Assembly: GCA_021299375.1 (NCBI GenBank)
Contig: JAJTGR010000037.1
Coordinates: 1 to 38,236, forward strand
Source: Gemmatimonadota bacterium
GTDB taxonomy: Bacteria; Gemmatimonadota; Gemmatimonadetes; Gemmatimonadales; Gemmatimonadaceae
Length of the DNA stretch: 38,236 nucleotides
Reading direction: 5' to 3'
Both the position numbers and the translations under genes were made by a program. Numbering within the stretch: position 1 is the first letter of the stretch; the number at the start of each line of letters is the position of its first letter. Below the pieces are notes generated by a model. It saw only the letters and a list, made by a program, of their open reading frames with translations. It had not been told where the DNA came from and did no database searches. Shown here piece by piece: positions 7,255-15,303 of this stretch.

Positions 7255-9539
7255 GCCGCACCTCCGCCGCTCGGCATACGCAGCGGCAACGTGCGCAGCC
7301 GCGTCCCCGTGAGCGCGAACAGCGCGTTGCCCACCGCCGGCGCCACCGGCGGCAGCGCCGGCTCGCCGATCCCCGAGGGCACCTCGGCGCTCGGCACCAC
7401 GTGCGTCTCGATCACTGGGCACTCGTCGAAGCGCAGCGGCCGGTACGTGTCGAAGTTGCCGGGACGGACGCGCCCCGCATCAATTGCCACCTCGCCGTAC
7501 AGCGCCGCCGACAGGCCGTAGATCACGCTGCTCTCCACCTGCTGCGCCACACCGCGCAGGTTCACCACCACGCCGCAGTCCACCGCGCTCACCACGCGGT
7601 GCACGCGAATCTGCCCGTTGGCTGCCAGGGACACTTCGGCCACCTGCGCCACCAGCGTCCCGAAGCTCCAGTGCAGCGCGAGCCCGCGCGCCACGTTGCG
7701 GCCATCTGGCGCGGGCGCGGGAGGTGTACTCCAGCCGCTGCGGTCGGCCGCGGTGCGCAACACCGCCGCGGCGCGCGGATGCCGCGCCAGCAGCGCCAGC
7801 CGGAACGCCAACGGATCCTGCTGCGCCGCGTGCGCCAGCTCGTCGACGAACGTCTCGAAGAAGAACCCCTGATGCGAGTGCCCCACCGCGCGCCACGAGC
7901 CCACGGGCACCGGCAGCTCCACCTCGGCGTGTGCCGCGCGCAGTGCGGGAAACTCGTAGGGCTGGTCCCACGTGCCCTCGGCGGTGGTCTTGTCGGGGCC
8001 GCGCGTGGTATACACGATGCCCACGCGGCGGCTCAGCGCCTTGAATGGCGCCTGGCTGGCCGAATGCGACACGATGCCCGTCACGCGCCCCGCGCTATCC
8101 AGCCCCGCGCGCATGCGCGACACCGCGGCTGGCCGATAGAAGTCATGCCGCAGGTCGTCCTCGCGCGACCAGATGGTCTGCACCGGTACCCCCGGCAGCG
8201 CTTTCGCGATGGCCGCCGCCTGCGCCACGTAGTCGGCCTCGAGCCGTCGGCCGAAGCCGCCACCAAGGAGCCGCTGATGCAACGTGATGCGCTCCTCGTC
8301 GAGCCCCAGCGCCATCGCGGCGGCCGCGCGTGCGAAACCAGGCACTTGCGTGCCCGTCCAGACCTCGGCGCGATCGTCGTGTACGAGCACCGTGGCGTTC
8401 ATGGGCTCCATGGTGGCGTGCGCGAGATACGGCGCCTCGTACGTGGCCTCGATCACGCGCTCCGACGCCGTCACGGTGTCCACGGCCTCGCCGTAACTGC
8501 GGAACGGCAGCCCGTCGCCGCTGGCGGCCGCCATGCGCAGCGTGGCCATGATCCCCGGCGTCGAGAGTGCCGTGTACGGGCTCGCGCTCCACTGCACATC
8601 GAGCGCCGAGAGCGCCTGCTTCGCCTGCCACCAGTGGTCGGCAATGACGGCCACCCCCGGTGGGTCGCCGTAGCGGCTCCCCTCGAGTTGCACGACGGCG
8701 CGCACGCCGGGGCGCTGCCGCGCCGCCTCGCGCGCGAACGTCACGGGGTGGCTGCCGAGCGTGGGCGGCATGAGCACGGCAGCATACACCTGCTTGGGCA
8801 GCGCCACATCGAGACCGAAGAGCGGCGCCCCGTGCACCTTGTCACGGCTGTCGAGCCGCGCAGTGGGCGTGCCGATGAGCGTGAACGCCTCGGGGCGCTT
8901 GAGCGTCACCCGCGATGGCTGCTGTGACAGCGCACTTGCCGCCAGCTCGCCGTAGCGCCACCGCCGCTCACCGCAGATCACCACGCCACGTTCGGTGCGA
9001 CAGGCACTCACGTCCACCTTCGCCGTGGCCGCGCCCGCCGCCAGCAGCGCCGCGCGCGCCGTAGCGCCCGCCTCACGCGCGACCTCCCACACGTCGCGCA
9101 CGCTCGACGACCCGCCGGTCATGTTCACCCCCACCTCGCGCATCGTCTTGGCGGTCAGCCAACGTACCCCGCGCACGAGGGTGTTGTCGTCGAGGTCGGC
9201 GTGAAATGGCAACCCATCGACGATGGCGGCGATGTTGTTGTAGATCCGGTCGACCGGCGCATGCGTGATCCGCACCCGCGCCCAGTCGCAGTCGAGCTCC
9301 TCGGCCACCAGCATCGCCAGCGCCGTGTGGATGCCCTGGCCCATCTCCGCCTTGGGCGAGACGATGGTGACCGTATCATCGGCGGCAATGGTGAGCCAGC
9401 CGTTGAGCGCAACCTCGCCCGGGCTTGTGTCGGGCGCATGACGGCCCCGGAGCCGTTGACGCGGCGGCATGAGGGCCCACCCCAGGAACAGAGCACCGCC
9501 CGCCCCCAGCCCTGCCAACAGGAACGTCCGCCGTTTCAT
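7251..9539 (-). CDS. molybdopterin-binding subunit of a Tat-exported aldehyde/isoquinoline oxidoreductase (IorB-like)
   Basis: The product is 762 aa. The N-terminus [20 protein letters not shown] is a twin-arginine signal or anchor. The body matches the IorB type of the xanthine dehydrogenase large subunit: [63 protein letters not shown] and the C-terminal [10 protein letters not shown], whose Glu corresponds to the family's catalytic base. The enzyme would hydroxylate a carbon of an aldehyde or N-heterocycle in the periplasm using molybdenum cofactor. I chose ATG 9539 because it gives a clean Tat motif; an earlier in-frame start adds 14 residues ahead of it. It is the first gene of a two-gene operon with the 2Fe-2S subunit. 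No cytochrome partner or XdhC-type maturation factor is adjacent. It is divergent from the lipoprotein at 9602. Confidence 0.93.
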   Translation of the reverse strand: MKRRTFLLAGLGAGGALFLGWALMPPRQRLRGRHAPDTSPGEVALNGWLTIAADDTVTIVSPKAEMGQGIHTALAMLVAEELDCDWARVRITHAPVDRIYNNIAAIVDGLPFHADLDDNTLVRGVRWLTAKTMREVGVNMTGGSSSVRDVWEVAREAGATARAALLAAGAATAKVDVSACRTERGVVICGERRWRYGELAASALSQQPSRVTLKRPEAFTLIGTPTARLDSRDKVHGAPLFGLDVALPKQVYAAVLMPPTLGSHPVTFAREAARQRPGVRAVVQLEGSRYGDPPGVAVIADHWWQAKQALSALDVQWSASPYTALSTPGIMATLRMAAASGDGLPFRSYGEAVDTVTASERVIEATYEAPYLAHATMEPMNATVLVHDDRAEVWTGTQVPGFARAAAAMALGLDEERITLHQRLLGGGFGRRLEADYVAQAAAIAKALPGVPVQTIWSREDDLRHDFYRPAAVSRMRAGLDSAGRVTGIVSHSASQAPFKALSRRVGIVYTTRGPDKTTAEGTWDQPYEFPALRAAHAEVELPVPVGSWRAVGHSHQGFFFETFVDELAHAAQQDPLAFRLALLARHPRAAAVLRTAADRSGWSTPPAPAPDGRNVARGLALHWSFGTLVAQVAEVSLAANGQIRVHRVVSAVDCGVVVNLRGVAQQVESSVIYGLSAALYGEVAIDAGRVRPGNFDTYRPLRFDECPVIETHVVPSAEVPSGIGEPALPPVAPAVGNALFALTGTRLRTLPLRMPSGGGAA

Positions 9540-9601
9540 ATTCCAAAGATGCCCGCGCGCCGTACTCGGTGCCACCACCACCTTCCGTTTTCCCCCTGCC
9601 C

Positions 9602-10033
9602 ATGTCCGTCGTTCGCGCCCTGCTCGCCACCGGTGCCCTGGTGTGCGCCGTGTCCCTGCTGTCGGCCTGCGAGGACGACCAGGCGAAGGTGGTCAAGGCG
9701 GCGGCCGAGATGGCATCCCGCACCCGGGTACTCGGGCCGAACGACTTGCAGATCCTGAGCCTCGACCGCACCACGGGGCTGGAGGTGATCGGCGACTCGG
9801 TGCACGTGTTCCTTGCCAACAGCACCATCAGCGTGCCGGCCACGCACATCGAGAACGTGCGCTACGCCGACAATCGTCTGCGCTTCGACATCAGGGGGCT
9901 CGGCACGAAGATCTTCGAGGTGGGCGACGGCACCGAGGGCGCCGTGTTCCGTCAGGCCGATGCGCTGCAATTCGTGGCGTTCGTCGTGCAGCGGCAGAAC
10001 GAGATCGAGTCGCGCGACGCGAAGACGCCGTAA
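9602..10033 (+). CDS. putative lipoprotein, unknown function
   Basis: The product is 143 aa. A type II signal peptide is clear: MSVVRALLATGALVCAVSLL then LSAC, with Cys as the lipidated residue (about residue 23) followed by EDD, an Asp-bearing context. The mature part is a small alpha/beta domain (ILSLDRTTGLEVIGDSVHVF, RLRFDIRGLGTKIFEV). No family recognised. The start is set by the signal peptide; the leader is a long pyrimidine-rich tract without a Shine-Dalgarno sequence. It is divergent from the molybdenum hydroxylase operon (62 bp between starts) and convergent with selO, with only 4 bp between the two stop codons. Confidence 0.8.
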   Translation: MSVVRALLATGALVCAVSLLSACEDDQAKVVKAAAEMASRTRVLGPNDLQILSLDRTTGLEVIGDSVHVFLANSTISVPATHIENVRYADNRLRFDIRGLGTKIFEVGDGTEGAVFRQADALQFVAFVVQRQNEIESRDAKTP

Positions 10034-10037
10034 GACC

Positions 10038-11618
10038 TCACGAACTGCATGACAGCATCGAGCACCCCGCCTTGTGCCGCGCCCACTCGGGGCGGCGTTC
10101 GGTGAAATGCGCGAACGCCGGCTGCTCGGTGTACGGGTTGCGCAGCACGTCCAGCAGCGTGTGCACCAGTGACGGGTCGCCAGCTGTCGCCGCATCGATG
10201 GCCTGCTGGGCCACGTAGTTGCGCAGCACGAACCATGGATTCACGGCGTGCATCGCGGCCCGGCGCTCGCTGAACGGCCGCCCCTGTACCAGCGCGCGCT
10301 CGTGCCAGCGCCGCAGCCACGCCTCGAGCGCCTCGGCCTGGGCGGTGCGCCGCGCCTCGTCGTAGAACACGTTGCCCAGCAGCGCCACGGCGTTCGTGTC
10401 CGGCAACGTGTCGGGGATCTCGCCGAGCGCGCGGAAGAATCGCGTGAAGTCCATCTCGGCGTCATGAAGCAGCGTGAAGCCTTCTCGAATGAGCTGCTGC
10501 TCCGCCGCACCGCGCTCGGTGAAGCCGAACTTGGCGGCGTGCATGGCCTCGTATTCGGCGATGTACACCGTCGAGTAGCGGTCGATGCCCGCCTGCAGCG
10601 CGTCTTCATTCGCGAACACCGGTACCAGCGCCTCGGCCAGCCGCAGCAGGTTCCACTGCGCAATCGCCGGCTGCTGCCCGAAGCGGTAGCGGCGCATCTG
10701 GGCATCGGTGGTGTTGGGTGTCCAGTGCGGATCGAAGTTGTCCACCCAGCCATACGGCCCGTAGTCGATCGTCACGCCGATGATCGACATGTTGTCGGTG
10801 TTCATCACGCCGTGCACGAAGCCCACGCGCATCCAGTGCACGATCATGCGGGCGGTGCGCGCACACACCTCCGCAAACCACGCGGCGCGCTTCTCGTCGC
10901 TGCTGCCCTCGAGATGCGGAAAGTCACGGGCGATGGTGAAGTCCACCAGCTGCGCCAGCAGCGCGAGGTCGTTGCGCGCGGCGAGGATCTCGAAGTTGCC
11001 GAAGCGGATGAACGACGGCGCCACGCGGCACACGATCGCGCCCGGCTCGGGGGCGGCGTTGCCGTTGTAGAACATGTCGCGTACCACCGACTCGCCGGTG
11101 GTGACCAGGCTGAGCGCGCGCGTGGTGGGTACGCCCAGGTGATGCATGGCCTCGCTGCAGAGGAACTCGCGAATGCTCGAGCGCAGCACCGCGCGACCGT
11201 CGGCGGTGCGGGAGTACGGGGTGGGGCCCGCGCCCTTGAGCTGCAGCTCCCAGCGCTCGCCGCGGGCATTCCGCACCTCGCCGAGCGTAATGGCGCGCCC
11301 GTCGCCGAGCTGCCCGGCCCAGTTGCCGAACTGATGGCCGCCGTAGCAGGCCGCGTAGGGCTGCATGCCGGGGTAGAGCGCGTTGCCGCCGAACACTTCG
11401 GCGAAGCGCGGGTCCTGCACGTCGGCGTCGGACAGGCCCACGAGCTCGGCCACGTCGCGCGCATGGGCGAGCACGGCGGGGCGGGCGACCGGCGTGGGCA
11501 TCACCGGGCTCCAGGCGGCGCCGAGCACTTGTCGGCGGCGGTTTTCCTGGTCAGGATCCCCCGGCAACTCATTGACGAACCGGTTGTCGAAGGTGAGGGT
11601 GTGGCGTGGCGTGGTCAC
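10038..11618 (-). CDS. selO: protein adenylyltransferase SelO (YdiU family)
   Basis: The product is 526 aa, the usual length. SelO is a pseudokinase-fold enzyme that transfers AMP from ATP to Ser, Thr or Tyr hydroxyls of proteins, with roles in the oxidative-stress response. Visible signatures are [18 protein letters not shown], the nucleotide-binding [14 protein letters not shown] with the conserved Lys, [12 protein letters not shown] and the metal-binding DYGPYGW. The C-terminus CSMLSCSS places Cys where eukaryotic SelO carries selenocysteine, the usual bacterial arrangement. The start appears to be GTG 11618, with no Shine-Dalgarno sequence. It is divergent from the NlpE-like gene (33 bp). 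A nearby msrB-msrA pair agrees with a redox-stress neighbourhood, but that link is inference. Confidence 0.97.
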   Translation of the reverse strand: MTTPRHTLTFDNRFVNELPGDPDQENRRRQVLGAAWSPVMPTPVARPAVLAHARDVAELVGLSDADVQDPRFAEVFGGNALYPGMQPYAACYGGHQFGNWAGQLGDGRAITLGEVRNARGERWELQLKGAGPTPYSRTADGRAVLRSSIREFLCSEAMHHLGVPTTRALSLVTTGESVVRDMFYNGNAAPEPGAIVCRVAPSFIRFGNFEILAARNDLALLAQLVDFTIARDFPHLEGSSDEKRAAWFAEVCARTARMIVHWMRVGFVHGVMNTDNMSIIGVTIDYGPYGWVDNFDPHWTPNTTDAQMRRYRFGQQPAIAQWNLLRLAEALVPVFANEDALQAGIDRYSTVYIAEYEAMHAAKFGFTERGAAEQQLIREGFTLLHDAEMDFTRFFRALGEIPDTLPDTNAVALLGNVFYDEARRTAQAEALEAWLRRWHERALVQGRPFSERRAAMHAVNPWFVLRNYVAQQAIDAATAGDPSLVHTLLDVLRNPYTEQPAFAHFTERRPEWARHKAGCSMLSCSS

Positions 11619-11651
11619 GCCGCGAAAGATAGACCGCTACCCAAGCAGCTC

Positions 11652-12404
11652 ATGCAAACGTCCGTTCGAATCATCTGTCGCGTTCAGGTCGTGGTGTCTG
11701 CCGCTGCCGCGGCCCTCCTGGTGGCTTGCGGCAGCCGGGGGGCCGACGCGGGCCGAGCGCCGGACAGCGTCGTCACGATCGACCCGAACCCCACGGTCAC
11801 GGTGGCCTCCACTGCCCCGGCCACGTATGCCGGGACGCTGCCGTGTGCCGATTGCGGGGGCATCGTGACCACGCTCACGCTCTGGCCCGATACCGTCTAC
11901 CGCCTGCGTGAAGTGTACGAGGGAAAGCAGCGCCAGCCGTCCGTGAGCATGGGGCGATGGCGCGTCGATGCCGGCATACTCTCGCTGGAGACCGACTCCG
12001 GCATGCCGCGCCTGTACAGCCGCGTGGGCGACGATACGCTCACACTGCTCGACCTGCAGGGTAAGCCGATCGCGTCGGCACTCAACGTCGCGCTGGTGCG
12101 GGCCGCGGCCATGGACAGCATCGGTGAGGTGGTGGAGTACACGGGTACGTTCATGAACGAGGGCGAGGCGCCCATGTTCCGCGAGTGCGGGTCGGGGCAG
12201 ACGTACCCGGTGCTGAGGCAGGGCGACTACCCGGCGCTCAAGCGGGCACTCACGGCGGCCAAACTGCCAGCGGGGAGCGGGCAGCAGGTGATCGTGCGCG
12301 GGCGGTTCATGCCACGGCCGGCGGGTACGGCGGGGGCGCAGGATCGCGCGGTGCTGCGGGTGGAGAAGTACGTGGGGCCGGCAGCGAATCCGAACTGCCG
12401 GTGA
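11652..12404 (+). CDS. NlpE-like copper-resistance/envelope lipoprotein
   Basis: The product is 250 aa. A lipoprotein signal peptide (start MQTSVRIICRVQ, lipobox LVAC, Cys near residue 26) leads to an NlpE N-terminal-like domain: YAGTLPCADCGGIVTTLTLW, then YRLREVYEGK and MGRWRVDAGILSLET. The CxxC in PCADC is the typical NlpE metal/redox motif. In enterobacteria NlpE senses surface contact and envelope stress; here only an anchoring and possible copper or redox role is supported. A second domain follows (EVVEYTGTFMNEGEAPMF to the end), with Cys at RECGSG and PNCR. Upstream open frame is a shadow of selO; ATG 11652 gives the signal peptide. Divergent from selO. Confidence 0.85.
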   Translation: MQTSVRIICRVQVVVSAAAAALLVACGSRGADAGRAPDSVVTIDPNPTVTVASTAPATYAGTLPCADCGGIVTTLTLWPDTVYRLREVYEGKQRQPSVSMGRWRVDAGILSLETDSGMPRLYSRVGDDTLTLLDLQGKPIASALNVALVRAAAMDSIGEVVEYTGTFMNEGEAPMFRECGSGQTYPVLRQGDYPALKRALTAAKLPAGSGQQVIVRGRFMPRPAGTAGAQDRAVLRVEKYVGPAANPNCR

Positions 12405-12439
12405 CGCGGGCACGGATCAGACGGGGGACACGGGAGCCC

Positions 12440-12557
12440 GGACCTCAGCGCGGAGCCCGAGGGGAGACACCTGTCGGCCTTCGACGTGCGAGAACCGATC
12501 GGTCCTCCCACCTCGGCACCCATCCGGATTTCCACCTCCGGCTCCGCGCTGAGGTCC
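12440..12557. repeat. 23-bp inverted repeat flanking a 72-bp loop
   Basis: Arms 12440-12462 (ggacctcagcgcggagcccg...) and 12535-12557 are inverted copies with one mismatch in 23. The loop contains the perfect palindrome accgatcggt (12494-12503). The element fills most of the 214-bp gap between the NlpE-like gene and msrB, so it may terminate the former, regulate the latter, or be a small palindromic mobile element. I see no direct-repeat target duplication at its edges. Confidence 0.8.
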
Positions 12558-12618
12558 GCCGTCAGGCGTCTGACCTCCGGCGCTGGAACCCCCAGCCCTC
12601 TCCACGCCTATTTGAAGC

Positions 12619-13086
12619 ATGACCGACAAGACCTACACCAAGCCTGACGCCGACCAGCTCAAGCAGGCGTTGACTCCCGAGCAGTACGCCGTCACCCAGC
12701 AGTGCGGTACCGAGCCCCCGTTCCGGAACGCGTACTGGGACAACCATGACCCGGGGCTGTACGTGGACGTGGTGAGCGGCGAGCCGCTCTTCGCCAGTGT
12801 GCACAAGTTCGACAGTGGCACCGGGTGGCCAAGCTTCACCCGGCCCGTGGCGCCCAACGTCACCGAAGTCGAAGACCGCTCGTACGGCATGCGGCGTGTG
12901 GAAGTGCGCAGCAAGCACGGCGACTCACACCTCGGCCACGTCTTCCCCGACGGACCGCGCGGGGACGGTGGCTTGCGCTACTGCATCAACTCGGCGTCGC
13001 TGCGCTTCATCCCGCTCGCCGACCTCGAGAAAGAAGGGTACGGCGAGTTCGCACCGCTCTTCGCCAACGGCGGCTCGCATGGCTGA
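12619..13086 (+). CDS. msrB: peptide-methionine (R)-S-oxide reductase MsrB
   Basis: The product is 155 aa. MsrB reduces the R-sulfoxide of protein-bound methionine using a catalytic Cys regenerated by thioredoxin. The family core is present: [32 protein letters not shown] and the catalytic [11 protein letters not shown] with Cys122. The two CxxC pairs that bind structural zinc in many MsrBs are absent (SGEPLF has no cysteines before it), so this is the zinc-free subtype. The only other cysteine is Cys29, a candidate resolving residue by inference. No signal peptide, so it is cytosolic. The last 8 bp overlap the msrA start, so the two are translationally linked. The leader has only a weak gaag ribosome site. 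Confidence 0.96.
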   Translation: MTDKTYTKPDADQLKQALTPEQYAVTQQCGTEPPFRNAYWDNHDPGLYVDVVSGEPLFASVHKFDSGTGWPSFTRPVAPNVTEVEDRSYGMRRVEVRSKHGDSHLGHVFPDGPRGDGGLRYCINSASLRFIPLADLEKEGYGEFAPLFANGGSHG

Positions 13087-13585
13087 TGCTGCCGAGCGTC
13101 CGCAGGAAGTCGCCATCCTGGCCGGCGGCTGCTTCTGGGGGATGGAGGAGATCATCCGCGGCATTCCGGGCGTGCTCGACACCGACGTGGGCTACACCGG
13201 CGGGTGGCTGGAGCACCCCACCTACCACGACACGCACGACAGCAAGTCGGGGCACGCCGAAAGCGTGCGGGTGGTGTTCGACCCCACCGTGTTGAGCTAC
13301 GAATCGCTGCTCGCCGACTGGTTCTTCCGCATGCACGACCCCACCACGCTCAACCGGCAGGGGAACGACATCGGCACGCAGTATCGCAGTGCGATCTTCT
13401 ACACGAGCGAGAGGCAGCGCGAGATCGCCGAGCGCGTGAAGGCGCGCATGCAGGAGAGCGGGCTGTGGAGGAAGCCCATCACCACCGAAGTCGTCCCCGA
13501 GGCGACGTGGTGGACGGCCGAGGGGTACCACCAGGATTATCTGAAGAAGAATCCTGGTGGGTACACGTGCCACTGGATGCGGTAG
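13079..13585 (+). CDS. msrA: peptide-methionine (S)-S-oxide reductase MsrA
   Basis: The product is 168 aa. MsrA reduces the S-sulfoxide of methionine, complementing MsrB. The catalytic motif GGCFWGMEE (Cys18) is followed by [12 protein letters not shown], the conserved [13 protein letters not shown] and [10 protein letters not shown], and EGYHQDYL near the C-terminus. The length is that of a compact MsrA. I chose ATG 13079 (MADAAERP), which starts within the last codons of msrB (8-bp overlap); the open frame further upstream is a shadow of msrB. No signal peptide is seen. The pair would repair both sulfoxide epimers in the cytosol. Confidence 0.96.
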   Translation: MADAAERPQEVAILAGGCFWGMEEIIRGIPGVLDTDVGYTGGWLEHPTYHDTHDSKSGHAESVRVVFDPTVLSYESLLADWFFRMHDPTTLNRQGNDIGTQYRSAIFYTSERQREIAERVKARMQESGLWRKPITTEVVPEATWWTAEGYHQDYLKKNPGGYTCHWMR

Positions 13586-13626
13586 GGCCTCGTCTCGGGG
13601 TGTGGTGGTGACGCCGGCGCTCGGCC

Positions 13627-14409
13627 TCAGAGATACGTGAGGTCGAGCGCCGGGTACTTGGTGCTCTCGAGCGACGACGCCCCGTCGCTCATCGGTTCGC
13701 TCTGCGGATAAAACGTCTGGATGTGCAGCCGGCTGCCGGCCCCGAGGCCATCGGCCCGCAGAATGGCCGCGACCGAGCCGATGTCCTTGCGGTTGATGAG
13801 CACGAAGTTGCTGGTGCTGTTCAGCTCCGCTACGGTGGGCTTGCCGCTCTTGAGATCAAAGCTCGCCTTGTCCTTGTTCGGGCTCCACGTGGTCTTCACC
13901 GCCGTCAGGCTCGTGGCACGCTCGTTGTACTCCATGCCCTTCGGCGCACTGATGGTGACGGTGACACTGTCGGTGGGATCGTCGACGAGTGCGGTGAGCG
14001 CCCGCACCCCGGCTTTCGACTTGAGGCAGAGCAGCAGCAGCATGGCCGCCTGCTGATCGTCGGTGAACTGCGTATGGTTGGCCCCGGTGAGTACCTCGGT
14101 GATGTAGCCCGGGCCCGGCACCTTCACCGTCTTGCCCCACTGGTTCACCCCGTCAATCGCGGGGGCCTTGGCGTTGAAGTTGCGCTGGCCAGTGGAGGAC
14201 AGCAGGCCGCGATCGTGAAACTTGTCGTGCAATGGCCGGAAGCCGACGCTGTCAGGTGCCGTCATCGCGCTGTGCTGCAGCGCATGGCCATGCACGGTGT
14301 TGAAGTTGCTGCTCTTGCCCTCGGAGGCCGTGAGCAGGTCACTGCATTCGCTCATGGTGAGCATGCCGTTCTTCACGGCATCGAGCGCCTTGCCGATGGT
14401 CAGCGGCAT
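13627..14409 (-). CDS. unrecognised 260-aa protein
   Basis: The product is 260 aa with no signal peptide or membrane helix, so it is probably cytosolic. I do not recognise a family. The N-terminus (MPLTIGKALDAVKNGM, then SECSDLLTASEGKSS) looks helical. A central helix rich in leucine (QQAAMLLLLCLKSKAGVRAL) is followed by a beta-rich half with DSVTVTISAPKGMEYN and SNFVLINRKDIGSVAAIL. Composition is richer in Ser, Thr, Asn and Lys than the alanine- and arginine-rich neighbours, which may mean recent transfer. It is convergent with msrA, with about 40 bp between them, and shares its strand with the tiny zinc-ribbon ORF upstream. The start at ATG 14409 is the first available; no clear ribosome site is seen. 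Confidence 0.7.
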   Translation of the reverse strand: MPLTIGKALDAVKNGMLTMSECSDLLTASEGKSSNFNTVHGHALQHSAMTAPDSVGFRPLHDKFHDRGLLSSTGQRNFNAKAPAIDGVNQWGKTVKVPGPGYITEVLTGANHTQFTDDQQAAMLLLLCLKSKAGVRALTALVDDPTDSVTVTISAPKGMEYNERATSLTAVKTTWSPNKDKASFDLKSGKPTVAELNSTSNFVLINRKDIGSVAAILRADGLGAGSRLHIQTFYPQSEPMSDGASSLESTKYPALDLTYL

Positions 14410-14465
14410 CGTTCAGGGTCTCGGCAAGAGGAAAAGGTTCACGTACCCGGCGATGCCGACGCGTC

Positions 14466-14630
14466 TCACACTCCCAGCGCCCCGCTCGGGCGTCTGGCCA
14501 CGGCAGCGCGAATGTCGTCGCTGGTGTCCTCGCCGCTCTCCACCCACGGTTGATGCCGCGGGATGAACATCCGGGGCAACACCCGCACACCCTTGCCGCA
14601 GTGCTGGCAGCGCCCCTGACGCCATTCCAC
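14466..14630 (-). CDS. possible 54-aa zinc-ribbon protein
   Basis: From a GTG at 14630 the minus strand reads a 54-aa frame containing RCQHCGKGVRVLPRMF, half of a CxxC zinc ribbon, and ending DDIRAAVARRPSGALGV. The frame is bounded upstream by an in-frame TGA near 14663. Only one CxxC is present, so it could be a real mini-protein that dimerises round zinc or a remnant of a larger gene, given the decayed CotH gene next door. I recognise no family. Among the three minus-strand frames here this one looks most protein-like in composition. Confidence 0.35.
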   Translation of the reverse strand: MEWRQGRCQHCGKGVRVLPRMFIPRHQPWVESGEDTSDDIRAAVARRPSGALGV

Positions 14631-14739
14631 ACACGAGCCCGTCAGCGGGATACTCGCGGGTCAGGGCATCGGCGGGCGGCGAGGCATCCCCGGGATCGTG
14701 ATTCGCCATGGCCGTGGCGTGAGGGGTGAGGAAGGGAGG

Positions 14740-15185
14740 GGCCGGCAGATGAACATCCTCGATCGGATGAAGGACGTCAAGAACCAGCGCCTGTACGGCT
14801 TTCAGGATCTGTGGTTCTCGAACGGACGCAACGATCCGTCGCTGCTGCACGAGAAGCCCGCCGCCGACCTGTTCCGCCAGGGAGGTGTACCGGCCGCGCG
14901 CATCGCGTTCTTGCGCGTGTTCATCGATTACGGCGACGGGCCGCGCTACGCCGGGCTGTACACCGGCGTCGACGTCCTCGACGACACCATGATCCGCAAC
15001 CAGTTCGGCGAGGACGTGGGCAACATCTGCAAGCCCGAGTCGCGCTTCCCGTCGTTCACCGCGTCGCCGTTCGAGCGGACTGCTCGAGGCCACTTTCGAC
15101 GTGCCGTACCTCCTGCGCTGGCTGGCCATCACCACCGCCATCGTCAACTGGGACAGCGACGGCGCCATCGCCCACCATCGCCCAC
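14740..15185 (+). pseudogene. decayed CotH-family kinase gene
   Basis: The frame from about 14750 encodes NILDRMKDVKNQRLYGFQDL, then SLLHEKPAADLFRQGGVPAA, RVFIDYGDGPRYAGLYTGVD and GNICKPESRFPS. This is the CotH (spore-coat-protein-H-like protein kinase) pattern, in which intact proteins have several hundred residues. After about 15060 the homology jumps frame: codons in the +1 frame read LLEATFDVPYLLRWLAITTA and IVNWDSDG, a later CotH segment, so roughly 60 codons are missing and the frame is broken. Homology ends near 15170 in a gcccaccatc direct repeat. The 5' end is also missing. It is a remnant rather than a functional gene; the long open frame joining it to the serine hydrolase is accidental. 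Confidence 0.8.
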
Positions 15186-15303
15186 CATCGCCGGCCGCCG
15201 GCCGCCGCGGCGTCGCGGAACCGGCGCGTGGCGTCGGGTACGGCGCGAGCGCATCTTGGGCCATTCCTTGTTTCTCTCCATGCGCCCGAACCCCACGCGC
15301 TCC

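Noticed and set aside
7095-8927. 610-aa + strand open frame opposite the molybdenum hydroxylase
   Set aside because: It is a His/Arg-rich shadow with no motif. The minus strand encodes an unmistakable IorB-like protein.
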